Assembly: GCF_900460525.1 (NCBI RefSeq)
Contig: NZ_UHIY01000001.1
Coordinates: forward strand, 2,852,001 to 2,916,000
Direction of reading: 5' to 3'
DNA from: Yersinia kristensenii
GTDB taxonomy: Bacteria; Pseudomonadota; Gammaproteobacteria; Enterobacterales; Enterobacteriaceae
Length of the DNA: 64,000 nucleotides
Numbering within the stretch: position 1 is the stretch's first letter; each line of letters opens with the position of its first letter. The translations under genes and the position numbers were made by a program. Under the pieces are notes generated by a model, which worked only from the letters and a program-made list of their open reading frames with translations, was not told the origin of the DNA and made no database searches. Positions 37,377 through 46,318 of the stretch are shown here, one piece after another.

Positions 37377-38414
37377 ATGGTCGCTCTGCATTCAGTTGGA
37401 AACAGTATTACTATTCGCGATGTGGCCTCACGGGCCGGCGTTTCGCTGGCCACAGTATCAAGAGTGCTTAATAATAGCGCCTCTATTCGGCCAGAAACTC
37501 GGGCTGCCGTGCTGAAAGCGGTGTCAGAGCTGGGTTACCGGCCTAATGCCAATGCGCAAGCGCTGGCAACTCAAAGCAGTGATACGGTCGGTGTGGTGGT
37601 GATGGATGTATCAGATCCCTTTTTTGGTGCATTGGTGAAAGCGGTAGACACTGTTGCACAGCGACATCAAAAATATCTCTTAATTGGCAATAGTTATCAT
37701 CAGGCAGATAAGGAACGGCACGCTATTGAGGTGTTACTGCGCCAGCGATGTAATGCTTTGGTGGTTCACGCTAAGGCATTGAGTGATAGTGAATTAATTA
37801 CCTTTTTGGACCAAGTCCCCGGCATGGTTTTGATTAATCGAATCATTCCCGGATTTGAACATCGCTGCGTTGGATTAGATAATGTTAGCGGTGCGCAAAT
37901 GGCGTGTCGTCTGCTGCTGAAACAAGGCCATCAGCGCATTGGTTTCCTCGGTTCCAATCACCCTATAGATGATGCAATGCAGCGTCAGACGGGTTACCTC
38001 AATGCACTTGAGGGGGCCGGTATCACTGTACCTGATACTTGGCGCGCCTATGGCACCCCCGACTTGGCCGGAGGAGAGCGGGCTATGATTGACCTGCTGG
38101 GGCGCAATTTACAACTCAGTGCGGTGTTTGCTTATAACGACTCAATGGCTGCTGGAGCACTGGCAGTACTAAAAGAAAACGGTATCAGTGTGCCTGAGCA
38201 GTTTTCGCTGGTGGGCTTTGATGATATCCCGATCGCGCGCTATACCAGCCCTAAATTAACCACAGTCCGCTATCCTATTGTTTCTATGGCAACTTTAGCC
38301 ACAGAGCTGGCGCTTGAAGGTGCCAGCCGTGCGACAGACCCTCATGTGGCTTATTGTTTTAATCCTACATTGGTGCCCCGGCATTCTGTCGCAATTTGTG
38401 GTGTCGCTCACTAG
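37377..38414 (+). CDS. galS: LacI-family galactose isorepressor GalS
   Basis: A 345-residue LacI/GalR regulator. The helix-turn-helix [23 protein letters not shown] is followed by the hinge region [10 protein letters not shown] and a periplasmic-binding-like effector domain ([70 protein letters not shown]). It matches E. coli GalS (346 aa) better than GalR, and its position next to mglBAC confirms this. It represses galS and mgl until galactose or fucose binds. The start ATG 37377 has AGGATAAGG before it and carries about ten residues more than E. coli; no closer Met exists. Confidence 0.93.
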   Translation: MVALHSVGNSITIRDVASRAGVSLATVSRVLNNSASIRPETRAAVLKAVSELGYRPNANAQALATQSSDTVGVVVMDVSDPFFGALVKAVDTVAQRHQKYLLIGNSYHQADKERHAIEVLLRQRCNALVVHAKALSDSELITFLDQVPGMVLINRIIPGFEHRCVGLDNVSGAQMACRLLLKQGHQRIGFLGSNHPIDDAMQRQTGYLNALEGAGITVPDTWRAYGTPDLAGGERAMIDLLGRNLQLSAVFAYNDSMAAGALAVLKENGISVPEQFSLVGFDDIPIARYTSPKLTTVRYPIVSMATLATELALEGASRATDPHVAYCFNPTLVPRHSVAICGVAH

Positions 38415-38430
38415 TTCGGTATTTATTCTT

Positions 38431-38446
38431 GTGTAACCGTTTTCAA
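38431..38446. promoter_or_regulatory. Gal-type operator upstream of mglB
   Basis: GTGTAACCGTTTTCAA fits GTGNAANCGNTTNCAC in all but the last two bases; it lies 2 bases from a CRP site. Confidence 0.82.
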
Positions 38447-38448
38447 TC

Positions 38449-38464
38449 TGTGAGAAAATTCACA
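38449..38464. promoter_or_regulatory. CRP site upstream of mglB
   Basis: TGTGAGAAAATTCACA is a perfect TGTGA-N6-TCACA. It is about 300 bases before mglB, so the mgl leader is long. No gene is seen in the rest of the 354-bp gap; a minus-strand open frame there has no support. Confidence 0.88.
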
Positions 38465-38768
38465 GATTCTTAACAACGGCCCGTCTATGCTCTAGTTGTT
38501 TTCTACCTGAATGTATCAATATGTCATCAGTTACCGGATAAAAAAACACACGGTAGCGGGTTTTAGAAGAGCGATTTACAAACGCGAGTTCCGCAAACGA
38601 CGAGTTTGTAAATGACATGGTTTTTGACAACTCAGGCAGCTTTTCGGAGTGGAGTGTGCTCAAGGACGAAAGATATGAGTGTCAGCTGCTTTGAACGATG
38701 GGTCTTTACTCACGTTAAGGCGATGGTGTTATCACCCTGTACTACCCTACATAAACCCGGAGATACAA

Positions 38769-39761
38769 ATGAATAAGAAGGTTTTCACATTAGCGACTCT
38801 GGTTGCCAGCATGATGTTCGGCGCGGCGGCTCAAGCTGATACCCGTATTGGTGTCACTATTTATAAATATGATGACAACTTTATGTCCGTGGTCCGTAAA
38901 GCTATCGAGAAAGATGCCAAAGCATCTCCTGACGTTACCTTACTGATGAATGACTCTCAGAATGACCAATCCAAGCAAAACGATCAAATCGACGTGTTGC
39001 TGGCGAAAGGCGTAAAGGCGTTGGCAATCAACCTGGTCGACCCAGCGGCTGCACCAGTGGTTATTGATAAAGCCCGCGCAAACGATGTTCCAATCGTGTT
39101 TTATAACAAAGAACCTTCACGCAAAGCGCTTGATAGCTATGACAAAGCTTATTATGTAGGGACTGACTCCAAAGAATCTGGTGTTATCCAGGGTGAATTG
39201 ATCGCCAAACATTGGAAAGCCAATCCAAATTGGGATCTGAACAAAGACGGTAAAATTCAATTTGTGCTGTTGAAAGGCGAGCCGGGTCACCCAGATGCAG
39301 AAGCTCGTACCACCTATGTTATCAAAACCCTTAATGAGAAAGGCATCCCGACCCAACAATTGCAGTTAGATACCGCAATGTGGGATACCGCACAGGCTAA
39401 AGATAAGATGGATGCCTGGTTATCTGGCCCTAACGCTAACAAAATTGAAGTGGTTATCGCTAATAACGATGCGATGGCAATGGGCGCAGTGGAAGCATTG
39501 AAAGCGCATAACAAAACCAGTATTCCAGTCTTTGGTGTTGATGCCTTACCAGAAGCATTAGCTCTGGTGAAATCAGGTCAAATGGCCGGTACTGTTCTGA
39601 ACGATGCCAACAATCAGGCTAAAGCGACCTTCGATCTGGCTAAAAACTTGGCCGATGGTAAACCCGCTGCCGAAGGCACTAACTGGAAAATCGAAAACAA
39701 AATCGTACGAATTCCATATGTAGGTGTTGATAAAGATAACCTGGCTGAATTCACTAAATAA
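38769..39761 (+). CDS. mglB: D-galactose/D-glucose-binding protein MglB
   Basis: A 330-residue periplasmic binding protein with signal peptide [20 protein letters not shown] ending at AQA-DTRIGV. It aligns with E. coli MglB (332 aa): [41 protein letters not shown] and [20 protein letters not shown]. The calcium loop region DLNKDGKIQ is intact. It binds galactose and glucose for the MglAC transporter and presents ligand to the Trg chemoreceptor. ATG 38769 is chosen for the signal peptide; it follows GGAGATAC. It is first gene of mglBAC. Confidence 0.96.
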   Translation: MNKKVFTLATLVASMMFGAAAQADTRIGVTIYKYDDNFMSVVRKAIEKDAKASPDVTLLMNDSQNDQSKQNDQIDVLLAKGVKALAINLVDPAAAPVVIDKARANDVPIVFYNKEPSRKALDSYDKAYYVGTDSKESGVIQGELIAKHWKANPNWDLNKDGKIQFVLLKGEPGHPDAEARTTYVIKTLNEKGIPTQQLQLDTAMWDTAQAKDKMDAWLSGPNANKIEVVIANNDAMAMGAVEALKAHNKTSIPVFGVDALPEALALVKSGQMAGTVLNDANNQAKATFDLAKNLADGKPAAEGTNWKIENKIVRIPYVGVDKDNLAEFTK

Positions 39762-39828
39762 TAGTCAGTAGCAGTGATGGGATGTACCTACAGCAGCTCT
39801 AACCGCTATGAGTAAAGACGTTATTATT

Positions 39829-39878
39829 AACCTTCTGGCCCCGTTATTGGGTGACCAGCACCGGGGCGGAAGGTTTTT
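39829..39878 (+). terminator. Stem-loop between mglB and mglA
   Basis: AACCTTCTGGCCCCG pairs with CGGGGCGGAAGGTTTTTT across a loop of about 20 bases. It looks like a partial terminator or 3' stabiliser that lets mglB be made in excess over mglAC. Confidence 0.75.
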
Positions 39879-39966
39879 TGCATTGATCCTTATTTTGAAT
39901 TTGCGCTGAATGACTGGTGCTGTATATATCCAGGAGGTCAGTGGCGATTCTTAGCCAGGTACAACT

Positions 39967-41487
39967 ATGGCCGATATTAATACAGCACAACCTCGCGAGT
40001 GGTTGCTGGAAATGAGTAATATTAATAAATCATTTCCGGGCGTAAAGGCGTTAGATAACGTAAATCTTAAAGTGCGACCAAATTCGATCCATGCCTTAAT
40101 GGGAGAAAATGGTGCAGGTAAGTCAACGCTATTAAAATGTCTGTTTGGTATCTATAAAAAAGACTCCGGAAGCATTATCTTTCAGGGGCAAGAAATAGAA
40201 TTTAAGAGTTCTAAAGAAGCATTAGAACATGGTGTCTCTATGGTGCATCAGGAGTTAAACCTGGTATTACAACGCACTGTAATGGATAACATGTGGTTGG
40301 GGCGTTATCCAACTAAGGGTTTCTTTGTCGATCAAGATAAAATGTACAAAGATACCAAAGCAATCTTCGATGAATTGGATATTGATATTGATCCACGCGA
40401 TAAAGTTGCCACTTTGTCGGTATCCCAAATGCAAATGATCGAAATTGCTAAAGCTTTCTCTTATAATGCCAAAATCGTCATTATGGATGAACCCACTTCT
40501 TCATTAACTGAGAAAGAAGTTAATCATCTATTTACGATTATCCGCAAATTAAAAGATCGCGGCTGCGGAATTGTTTATATCTCCCATAAAATGGAGGAAA
40601 TATTCCAGCTGTGCGACGAAATCACCATTTTGCGCGATGGTCAGTGGATTGCAACCCAGCCCCTGGAAGGGCTGACCATGGATCAGATAATCTCAATGAT
40701 GGTCGGGCGTTCACTGAGCCAGCGTTTCCCTGATCGCCTAAATAAGCCCGGTGAAGTCATTCTGGAAGTCAAAAATCTGACCTCACTGCGCCAGCCTTCA
40801 ATCCGTGATATCTCCTTTGATCTACATAAAGGTGAGATTCTGGGAATTGCCGGGTTGGTGGGGGCAAAGCGTACAGATATTGTTGAAACTTTATTTGGTA
40901 TCCGCGAAAAAGTTGCAGGGACTATTAAGTTGCACGGTAAGAGTATTAATAACCACAGTGCCAATGAAGCCATTAATCACGGTTTCGCCTTAGTGACGGA
41001 AGAGCGCCGTTCAACCGGGATCTATGCTTATCTCGATGTTGGTTTTAATTCCCTGATATCTAATATTCGTAACTATAAAAATAAATTTGGGCTGTTGGAT
41101 AATAACCGCATGAAGAGTGATACCCAATGGGTTATCGACGCTATGCGAGTAAAAACGCCGGGTCATCGCACCAGTATTGGTTCTTTATCGGGTGGGAATC
41201 AGCAGAAAGTTATTATTGGCCGTTGGTTACTGACTCAGCCAGAAATATTAATGTTGGATGAACCGACTCGGGGGATTGACGTCGGTGCTAAGTTTGAAAT
41301 CTACCAGTTAATGACTGAACTAGCGAAGAAAGACAAAGGAATTATTATTATTTCCTCTGAAATGCCTGAGCTATTAGGAATTACTGACAGAATTTTGGTA
41401 ATGAGTAATGGTCAGGTTGCGGGAATTGTTGAAACAAAACAAACCACGCAAAATGAAATATTACGTCTTGCATCCTTGCATCTCTAA
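39967..41487 (+). CDS. mglA: Galactose/methyl galactoside ABC transporter ATPase MglA
   Basis: A 506-residue double ATPase (E. coli MglA 506). The first domain has Walker [10 protein letters not shown], signature [14 protein letters not shown] and Walker [12 protein letters not shown]. The second has a degenerate P-loop (GLVGAKRTD), signature [14 protein letters not shown] and Walker [13 protein letters not shown]. This asymmetry is normal for sugar CUT2 ATPases. It powers uptake with MglC and MglB. It follows mglB by 205 bases containing a stem-loop, and precedes mglC by 20 bases. Confidence 0.96.
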   Translation: MADINTAQPREWLLEMSNINKSFPGVKALDNVNLKVRPNSIHALMGENGAGKSTLLKCLFGIYKKDSGSIIFQGQEIEFKSSKEALEHGVSMVHQELNLVLQRTVMDNMWLGRYPTKGFFVDQDKMYKDTKAIFDELDIDIDPRDKVATLSVSQMQMIEIAKAFSYNAKIVIMDEPTSSLTEKEVNHLFTIIRKLKDRGCGIVYISHKMEEIFQLCDEITILRDGQWIATQPLEGLTMDQIISMMVGRSLSQRFPDRLNKPGEVILEVKNLTSLRQPSIRDISFDLHKGEILGIAGLVGAKRTDIVETLFGIREKVAGTIKLHGKSINNHSANEAINHGFALVTEERRSTGIYAYLDVGFNSLISNIRNYKNKFGLLDNNRMKSDTQWVIDAMRVKTPGHRTSIGSLSGGNQQKVIIGRWLLTQPEILMLDEPTRGIDVGAKFEIYQLMTELAKKDKGIIIISSEMPELLGITDRILVMSNGQVAGIVETKQTTQNEILRLASLHL

Positions 41488-41507
41488 TCTAGTCGAAGGT
41501 TCTTATT

Positions 41508-42518
41508 ATGAATGCGTTAAATAAGAAAAGCATGCTCACTTACCTTAAAGAGAGCGGGATTTACGTCGTATTATTCGTATTGCTGGCAATAATTATTGTC
41601 AAGGACCCGACATTTTTAAGCCTGATGAACTTAAGTAATATTCTGACCCAATCTTCTGTGCGCATTATTATCGCATTGGGTGTTGCGGGGCTGATTGTCA
41701 CCCAAGGGACCGATTTATCAGCCGGCCGTCAGGTAGGGTTAGCGGCGGTGGTGGCGGCAACAATGCTGCAAGCCATGGATAACGTTAATAAAGTTTTCCC
41801 AGATTTGCAGACTGTGCCTATTCCGATCGTTATTTTAACCGTGTGCTTGATTGGTGCGATTATTGGTTTGGTCAACGGTATTATCATTGCTTACCTGAAT
41901 GTGACACCATTTATTACCACACTGGGCACCATGATTATTGTTTACGGGATTAACTCCCTGTATTACGACTTCGTGGGTGCATCACCCATTGCCGGTTTTG
42001 ACCCTGCATTCTCAACCTTTGCACAAGGGTTCTTACGATTTGGTGATTTTAAACTCTCTTACATTACCTTTTATGCTTTGATTGCTATCGGTTTTGTTTG
42101 GGTGCTGTGGAATAAAACGCGCTTTGGTAAAAACATTTTCGCCATCGGCGGTAACCCAGAAGCAGCAAAAGTTTCTGGTGTGAATGTGCCATTAAACTTA
42201 ATCATGATTTATGCGCTGTCTGGTGTGTTCTATGCATTCGGCGGGATGTTGGAAGCAGGCCGTATTGGTAGTGCGACGAATAATCTGGGCTTCATGTATG
42301 AGTTAGATGCGATCGCCGCTTGCGTGGTGGGCGGGGTATCATTCAGCGGTGGTGTCGGCACGGTTATTGGTGTTGTGACCGGGGTAATCATATTTACCGT
42401 GATTAACTACGGGCTGACTTATATTGGTGTGAACCCATATTGGCAGTACATTATTAAGGGCGCGATCATTATCTTTGCAGTAGCACTGGACTCACTGAAA
42501 TACGCTAAGAAGAAATAA
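41508..42518 (+). CDS. mglC: Galactose/methyl galactoside ABC transporter permease MglC
   Basis: A 336-residue inner-membrane permease (E. coli MglC 336) with 8-10 helices of the CUT2/BPD_transp_2 family. Family motifs are IALGVAGLIVTQGTDLSAGR and GLVNGIIIAYLNVTPFITTLGT; the coupling region is IGGNPEAAKVSGVNV. It forms the transport channel. A GGTTCTTATT stretch precedes ATG 41508. Last gene of mglBAC, followed by a strong terminator. Confidence 0.96.
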   Translation: MNALNKKSMLTYLKESGIYVVLFVLLAIIIVKDPTFLSLMNLSNILTQSSVRIIIALGVAGLIVTQGTDLSAGRQVGLAAVVAATMLQAMDNVNKVFPDLQTVPIPIVILTVCLIGAIIGLVNGIIIAYLNVTPFITTLGTMIIVYGINSLYYDFVGASPIAGFDPAFSTFAQGFLRFGDFKLSYITFYALIAIGFVWVLWNKTRFGKNIFAIGGNPEAAKVSGVNVPLNLIMIYALSGVFYAFGGMLEAGRIGSATNNLGFMYELDAIAACVVGGVSFSGGVGTVIGVVTGVIIFTVINYGLTYIGVNPYWQYIIKGAIIIFAVALDSLKYAKKK

Positions 42519-42534
42519 TCGGCCATTAACAGTA

Positions 42535-42570
42535 AAAAAGCCAGCCAGAGTCAAACTCGGCTGGCTTTTT
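42535..42570 (+). terminator. Rho-independent terminator of mglBAC
   Basis: AAAAAGCCAGCC / GGCTGGCTTTTT, 12-bp stem with a 12-base loop and T-run; symmetrical A and T runs allow use by the convergent focA. Confidence 0.9.
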
Positions 42571-42628
42571 ATGGTCATTTTTTCGTCAAATTTGTCGAAA
42601 GACACCATGATATCTGGCGCTCTAGGGC

Positions 42629-43483
42629 TTAGTGGGCCGGATTACGCAGATAAATAATCCAGTAGGTCAAGCCGACTAATAATCCGCCACCAATAATGTT
42701 GCCAATAGTGACCGGAATAAGATTATCAATAATAAAATTAGACATTGTGAGAGAAGGGAATTGGTCTGGTGCCGCATTAATCGAATGCCAGAATTCGGGT
42801 GATGCAAAATCACGAATCACAATAGCTAATGGGATCAAAAACATATTAGCAATACTGTGTTCAAAGCCACTGGCAACAAACATACCAATGGGCAGTAACA
42901 TCACCACGATTTTGTCTGTCAAAGTGTGGCCTGAATAACTCATCCACACCGCCAGGCAAACCATCAAATTAGCTAATATCCCCAAACACACCGCTTCTAC
43001 AAAGGTATGGTGCATTTTATGGTCGGCTGTTTGCAGCACATTTAGGCCCCATAAACCATTCGCCACGGTATGCTGACCAGCAAACCAAATCAGAGCAACA
43101 AAAAACAGTGCGCCAATCAAATTACCAAAATAGACATTGATCCAATTGGCTATTAATTGCCACCAATTTATCTTGCCACTGGCTTTGGCGACTACAATCA
43201 ATACCGTAGAGGTGAATAAATCAGCACCACAAATAATCACCAGAATCAGGCCGAGGGAGAAACATAAACCACCGACTAATTTTGCCAACCCGTATGCTAC
43301 ACCTGCGCTGCCGGTGGTGGCAGTAATGTAGAAGACAAAAGCAATGGAGATAAAAACACCTGCTGTTATGGCTAAATAAAAGGTTGTGGCTGGATTCTTA
43401 GTGGCTTTATATATACCCACTTGCTCTGCAAGCTTTGCCATATCAACCGGAAGTCGTAGATCAAAGGGATTTTCAATACTCAT
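42629..43483 (-). CDS. focA: Formate channel, FocA type
   Basis: A 284-residue FNT-family pentameric channel with six helices. It is very similar to E. coli FocA (TTFYLAITAGVFISIAFVFY, GGLCFSLGLILVIICGADLF, NVLQTADHKMHHTFVEAVCL) and clearly less so to FocB despite sitting beside a hydrogenase-4 locus. The central His lies in the EHSIANMF region and the omega-loop sequence is CGADLFTSTV. It should bring formate in or out for the FdhF-Hyf complex. The gene is divergent from fhlA/hyfR. A separate focA-pflB locus may exist elsewhere, making this a second copy. Confidence 0.9.
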   Translation of the reverse strand: MSIENPFDLRLPVDMAKLAEQVGIYKATKNPATTFYLAITAGVFISIAFVFYITATTGSAGVAYGLAKLVGGLCFSLGLILVIICGADLFTSTVLIVVAKASGKINWWQLIANWINVYFGNLIGALFFVALIWFAGQHTVANGLWGLNVLQTADHKMHHTFVEAVCLGILANLMVCLAVWMSYSGHTLTDKIVVMLLPIGMFVASGFEHSIANMFLIPLAIVIRDFASPEFWHSINAAPDQFPSLTMSNFIIDNLIPVTIGNIIGGGLLVGLTYWIIYLRNPAH

Positions 43484-43563
43484 TGATAGCTCCTTGTTAC
43501 TTATTTTATTGTTAAGATAAGGGTAAGATAAAAATAAATATTATTTTAATGGCAGGAATTTCA

Positions 43564-43579
43564 TGCATTTTTCATACCA
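43564..43579 (-). promoter_or_regulatory. Candidate sigma-54 promoter of focA
   Basis: On the minus strand TGGTATGAAAAATGCA has GG and GC separated by exactly ten bases. It deviates from TGGCAC-N5-TTGCA at three positions. It would give a 5' leader of about 70 bases before focA. Confidence 0.5.
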
Positions 43580-43919
43580 TGAAATAGGTGTATGATTCGA
43601 AATTGGGTGATGAGTCAGATGAAGTATTATTATTAGTGTTTTTTAGCGAATATTACTCATGTCGTTATATAATAAATTATACATCGGTGTGCCAGTGATG
43701 GATATTAATTACAAGAACATGTTTGAATGTAATATTATGTTTTATTGGGTTTTTTAATGTAAATGAGACGTGATTTCAATAATAAATTGTTATAGACGAA
43801 TGTGGTAAAATAGTTTATTAATCCAGATCAAGCTTATTGCGGGTTAATATATATTTGTTCATTTCAATACCTTAAAGTAGTTATCATCCATTTTTTGGGC
43901 TTAATTACTTTGGGTATAT

Positions 43920-46079
43920 ATGGATAGCGCAAAAAAATTACCCCGTCCTACATTGGCTCAAGTCTGGCAAGACACATTGTTCACAGTATCGAAAAAGTTA
44001 TTATTACTGCGGGATATAACCGATTTAGTTAATGAACTCAGGAAACTCTCTTTTTCTGTCATTCGTTTCCAGCGAGTCAATTTATTACTACTTAACCCCT
44101 TGTATAACCAAATGACCCTCTATACCCATGATGATGTATCTCACACCATTGTGGCGTCGCAAAATATTTTATTTGCTGAAGGCCCCGGTGGGCTGGCATG
44201 GCAGCAACAGACGCCTTTGCAAACTGACCATCACCGTATGCAAAGGGAGTTTTCTGCTGTTTGTGATTTAGCGCCGTATCAGGAATTACATTCTGGCTGC
44301 CACTTTCCTTTGGGCCACGATAACCACTGCTCGGGATGTGTTGAGTTTATTAAAACTGATAACAGCCAGTTTGATGAACAAGCTATTACCTTTCTGGAAC
44401 TATTGGCTGAGGTAGTGGCCATTGCGGTGGACAATATTACGGAGATAAACCGGGCATTTTCTGAACGCGAACGGTTACGCTTTGAACGGGATCATTTCCG
44501 GATATTAGTTGATGTTACCAATACAGTTATTTCTAAACTGGAGTTGGATGTATTAGCGGCAGAAGTCTCGAAAGAGATACATCGCTTTTTCAATATTGAC
44601 TACATCAGTTTAGCAATCTGTGGCACCCACCATGACAAAAATAAATTGAATGTTTTTTCTACCCGCTATCAGTCCGGTAAAGCGGTGCAGCATCAGCAAT
44701 CCTGGGTAGATATAACAGGTACATTAGCCGGGCAGGTTTTACACAGTCGGGAATTATTACTGGTCAATCTGGCGGATATTGCTCTCTTGGCTCCGGATGA
44801 TAAGCAACTGGCAAATATGCTGGACACTGGTTTACAGGCAGTTTGTCTGTTACCTCTATTTTTCGGTCATAAGATGTTGGGCGTATTAAAACTCGCACAA
44901 TGTCAGAGTGATATTTTCACTGACAGTAACCTCAAATTGCTGCGACAAATAGCCGCGCGAATTGCTATCGCAGTCGATAATGCCCTGGCTTACAACGAAA
45001 TTACGCGTTTGAAAGATTCACTGGTAAATGAAAACCTCTATTTGACTGACCAGATTATTCATAATGAAGAGTTTGGTGAAATCATCGGCCAAAGCGCCGC
45101 TATTCAAGCAGTGCTGGAGCAGGTTGAAATGGTGGCCTCCAGTGATTGTACCGTATTGATTCTAGGTGAAACGGGTACCGGTAAAGAGTTAATTGCTCGC
45201 GCTATCCATAATTTGAGCACCCGTAAGAATAAACGCATGGTGAAAATGAACTGTGCGGCCATCCCCTCCGGATTAATGGAGAGTGACTTATTTGGTCATG
45301 AAAAAGGAGCTTATACCGGTGCGTCATCACAGCGTATTGGCCGATTTGAAATGGCGGATGGCGGTACGTTATTTCTCGATGAGGTCGGTGATATTCCTCT
45401 TGAACTACAACCGAAACTCCTGCGGGTACTACAAGAGCGCGAAATAGAGCGATTGGGGGGCAGTAAAATTATTCCGGTTGATGTGCGGCTCATTGCCGCA
45501 ACCAACCGCGATTTAAAAGCGATGATGGTGAATCGGGAATACCGCAGTGACCTCTATTATCGGCTTAATGTCTTCCCAATTGTGATTCCACCTTTGCGTG
45601 AACGCCCAGAAGATATTCCTTTACTGGTGAAATTCTTTACTCAGAAAATAGCTAAACGTATGAACCGCACTATTGATACCATTCCGGGTGAGACATTGCG
45701 TTTGCTCAGTCGGTTACCTTGGCCGGGTAATATTCGTGAACTGGAAAATGTGATTGAGCGGGCGGTGATCCTCAGCCGTGGTACCACGTTAAATTTGCAG
45801 TTACAAGAACTGGAATATCATTTATCGCCATTAGAAGTTGCCAAACCGGTGTCTGAAAAGGTTATTCACAAAGCTTTATTACCTGAGAGCGAAGAGCCGG
45901 AATTTTCAGAATCCGAACGTGCGCGGATTATTCGGGTATTACGGGAAACCAATGGCGTGGTTGCCGGGCCGAAAGGTGCAGCAATTAAACTGGGGCTAAA
46001 ACGCACTACGTTGTTATCCCGCATGCAGCGGCTAGGAATATCAGTAAAAAGCATCGAAGATGAAGATGGAATGGAGTAG
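43920..46079 (+). CDS. fhlA: Sigma-54-dependent formate regulator FhlA/HyfR
   Basis: A 719-residue enhancer-binding protein. Two GAF-like sensor regions lie at about 20-175 and 195-360, as in FhlA, which senses formate. The AAA+ domain spans about 386-615: Walker A GETGTGKE (416-423), the sigma-54 contact loop GAYTGA (463-468, with Tyr instead of Phe), Walker B LFLDEVGD (484-491) and the arginine-finger region SDLYYRLNVFPI. The Fis-type HTH at the end has ETNGVVAGPKGAAIKLGLKRTTLLSRM. E. coli FhlA is 692 aa; HyfR is similar, so either name fits. It should activate hydN-fdhF, hyf and hypAC. The 436-bp gap before it is AT-rich and holds only the putative focA promoter. Confidence 0.93.
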   Translation: MDSAKKLPRPTLAQVWQDTLFTVSKKLLLLRDITDLVNELRKLSFSVIRFQRVNLLLLNPLYNQMTLYTHDDVSHTIVASQNILFAEGPGGLAWQQQTPLQTDHHRMQREFSAVCDLAPYQELHSGCHFPLGHDNHCSGCVEFIKTDNSQFDEQAITFLELLAEVVAIAVDNITEINRAFSERERLRFERDHFRILVDVTNTVISKLELDVLAAEVSKEIHRFFNIDYISLAICGTHHDKNKLNVFSTRYQSGKAVQHQQSWVDITGTLAGQVLHSRELLLVNLADIALLAPDDKQLANMLDTGLQAVCLLPLFFGHKMLGVLKLAQCQSDIFTDSNLKLLRQIAARIAIAVDNALAYNEITRLKDSLVNENLYLTDQIIHNEEFGEIIGQSAAIQAVLEQVEMVASSDCTVLILGETGTGKELIARAIHNLSTRKNKRMVKMNCAAIPSGLMESDLFGHEKGAYTGASSQRIGRFEMADGGTLFLDEVGDIPLELQPKLLRVLQEREIERLGGSKIIPVDVRLIAATNRDLKAMMVNREYRSDLYYRLNVFPIVIPPLRERPEDIPLLVKFFTQKIAKRMNRTIDTIPGETLRLLSRLPWPGNIRELENVIERAVILSRGTTLNLQLQELEYHLSPLEVAKPVSEKVIHKALLPESEEPEFSESERARIIRVLRETNGVVAGPKGAAIKLGLKRTTLLSRMQRLGISVKSIEDEDGME

Positions 46080-46140
46080 CTTATATAATTATTTTCTTTG
46101 TTCTGGTTTATATTCTATTTGCGTAAGCAGCAGAGTTGAA

Positions 46141-46304
46141 CCAAGGGGAAACACGCCGTTGGGGTCGTCAGCGGCGTAAGCCGCCGAAGTGCCCCTAGGC
46201 GTGGTCAACCCTTGGCCCACTGCGCTTTATTCTTAGAGCATTAGCTGTCGAGTCAGTACATGACGGTGGCGAGCACTGCGTAAACCCAGAATGGCAAAGC
46301 GCAG
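46141..46304. repeat. Nested palindromic element between fhlA and fdhF
   Basis: CCAAGGGGAAACACGCC pairs imperfectly with GGCGTGGTCAACCCTTGG (46141-46217), enclosing GGGG...GCGGC-GTAA-GCCGC...CCCC. Next to it CTGCGCTTT (46220-46228) and AAAGCGCAG (46296-46304) bracket a second arm. The whole can fold into two hairpins. It may be a Yersinia intergenic palindrome (the published YPAL class is about this size) and serves as the end of both convergent units. Confidence 0.6.
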
Positions 46305-46318
46305 TAGCCGTTAGTCTA

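Noticed and set aside
42629..43483. Calling the formate channel FocB because of the hyf neighbourhood
   Set aside because: The sequence is clearly closer to E. coli FocA than to FocB as I remember them.
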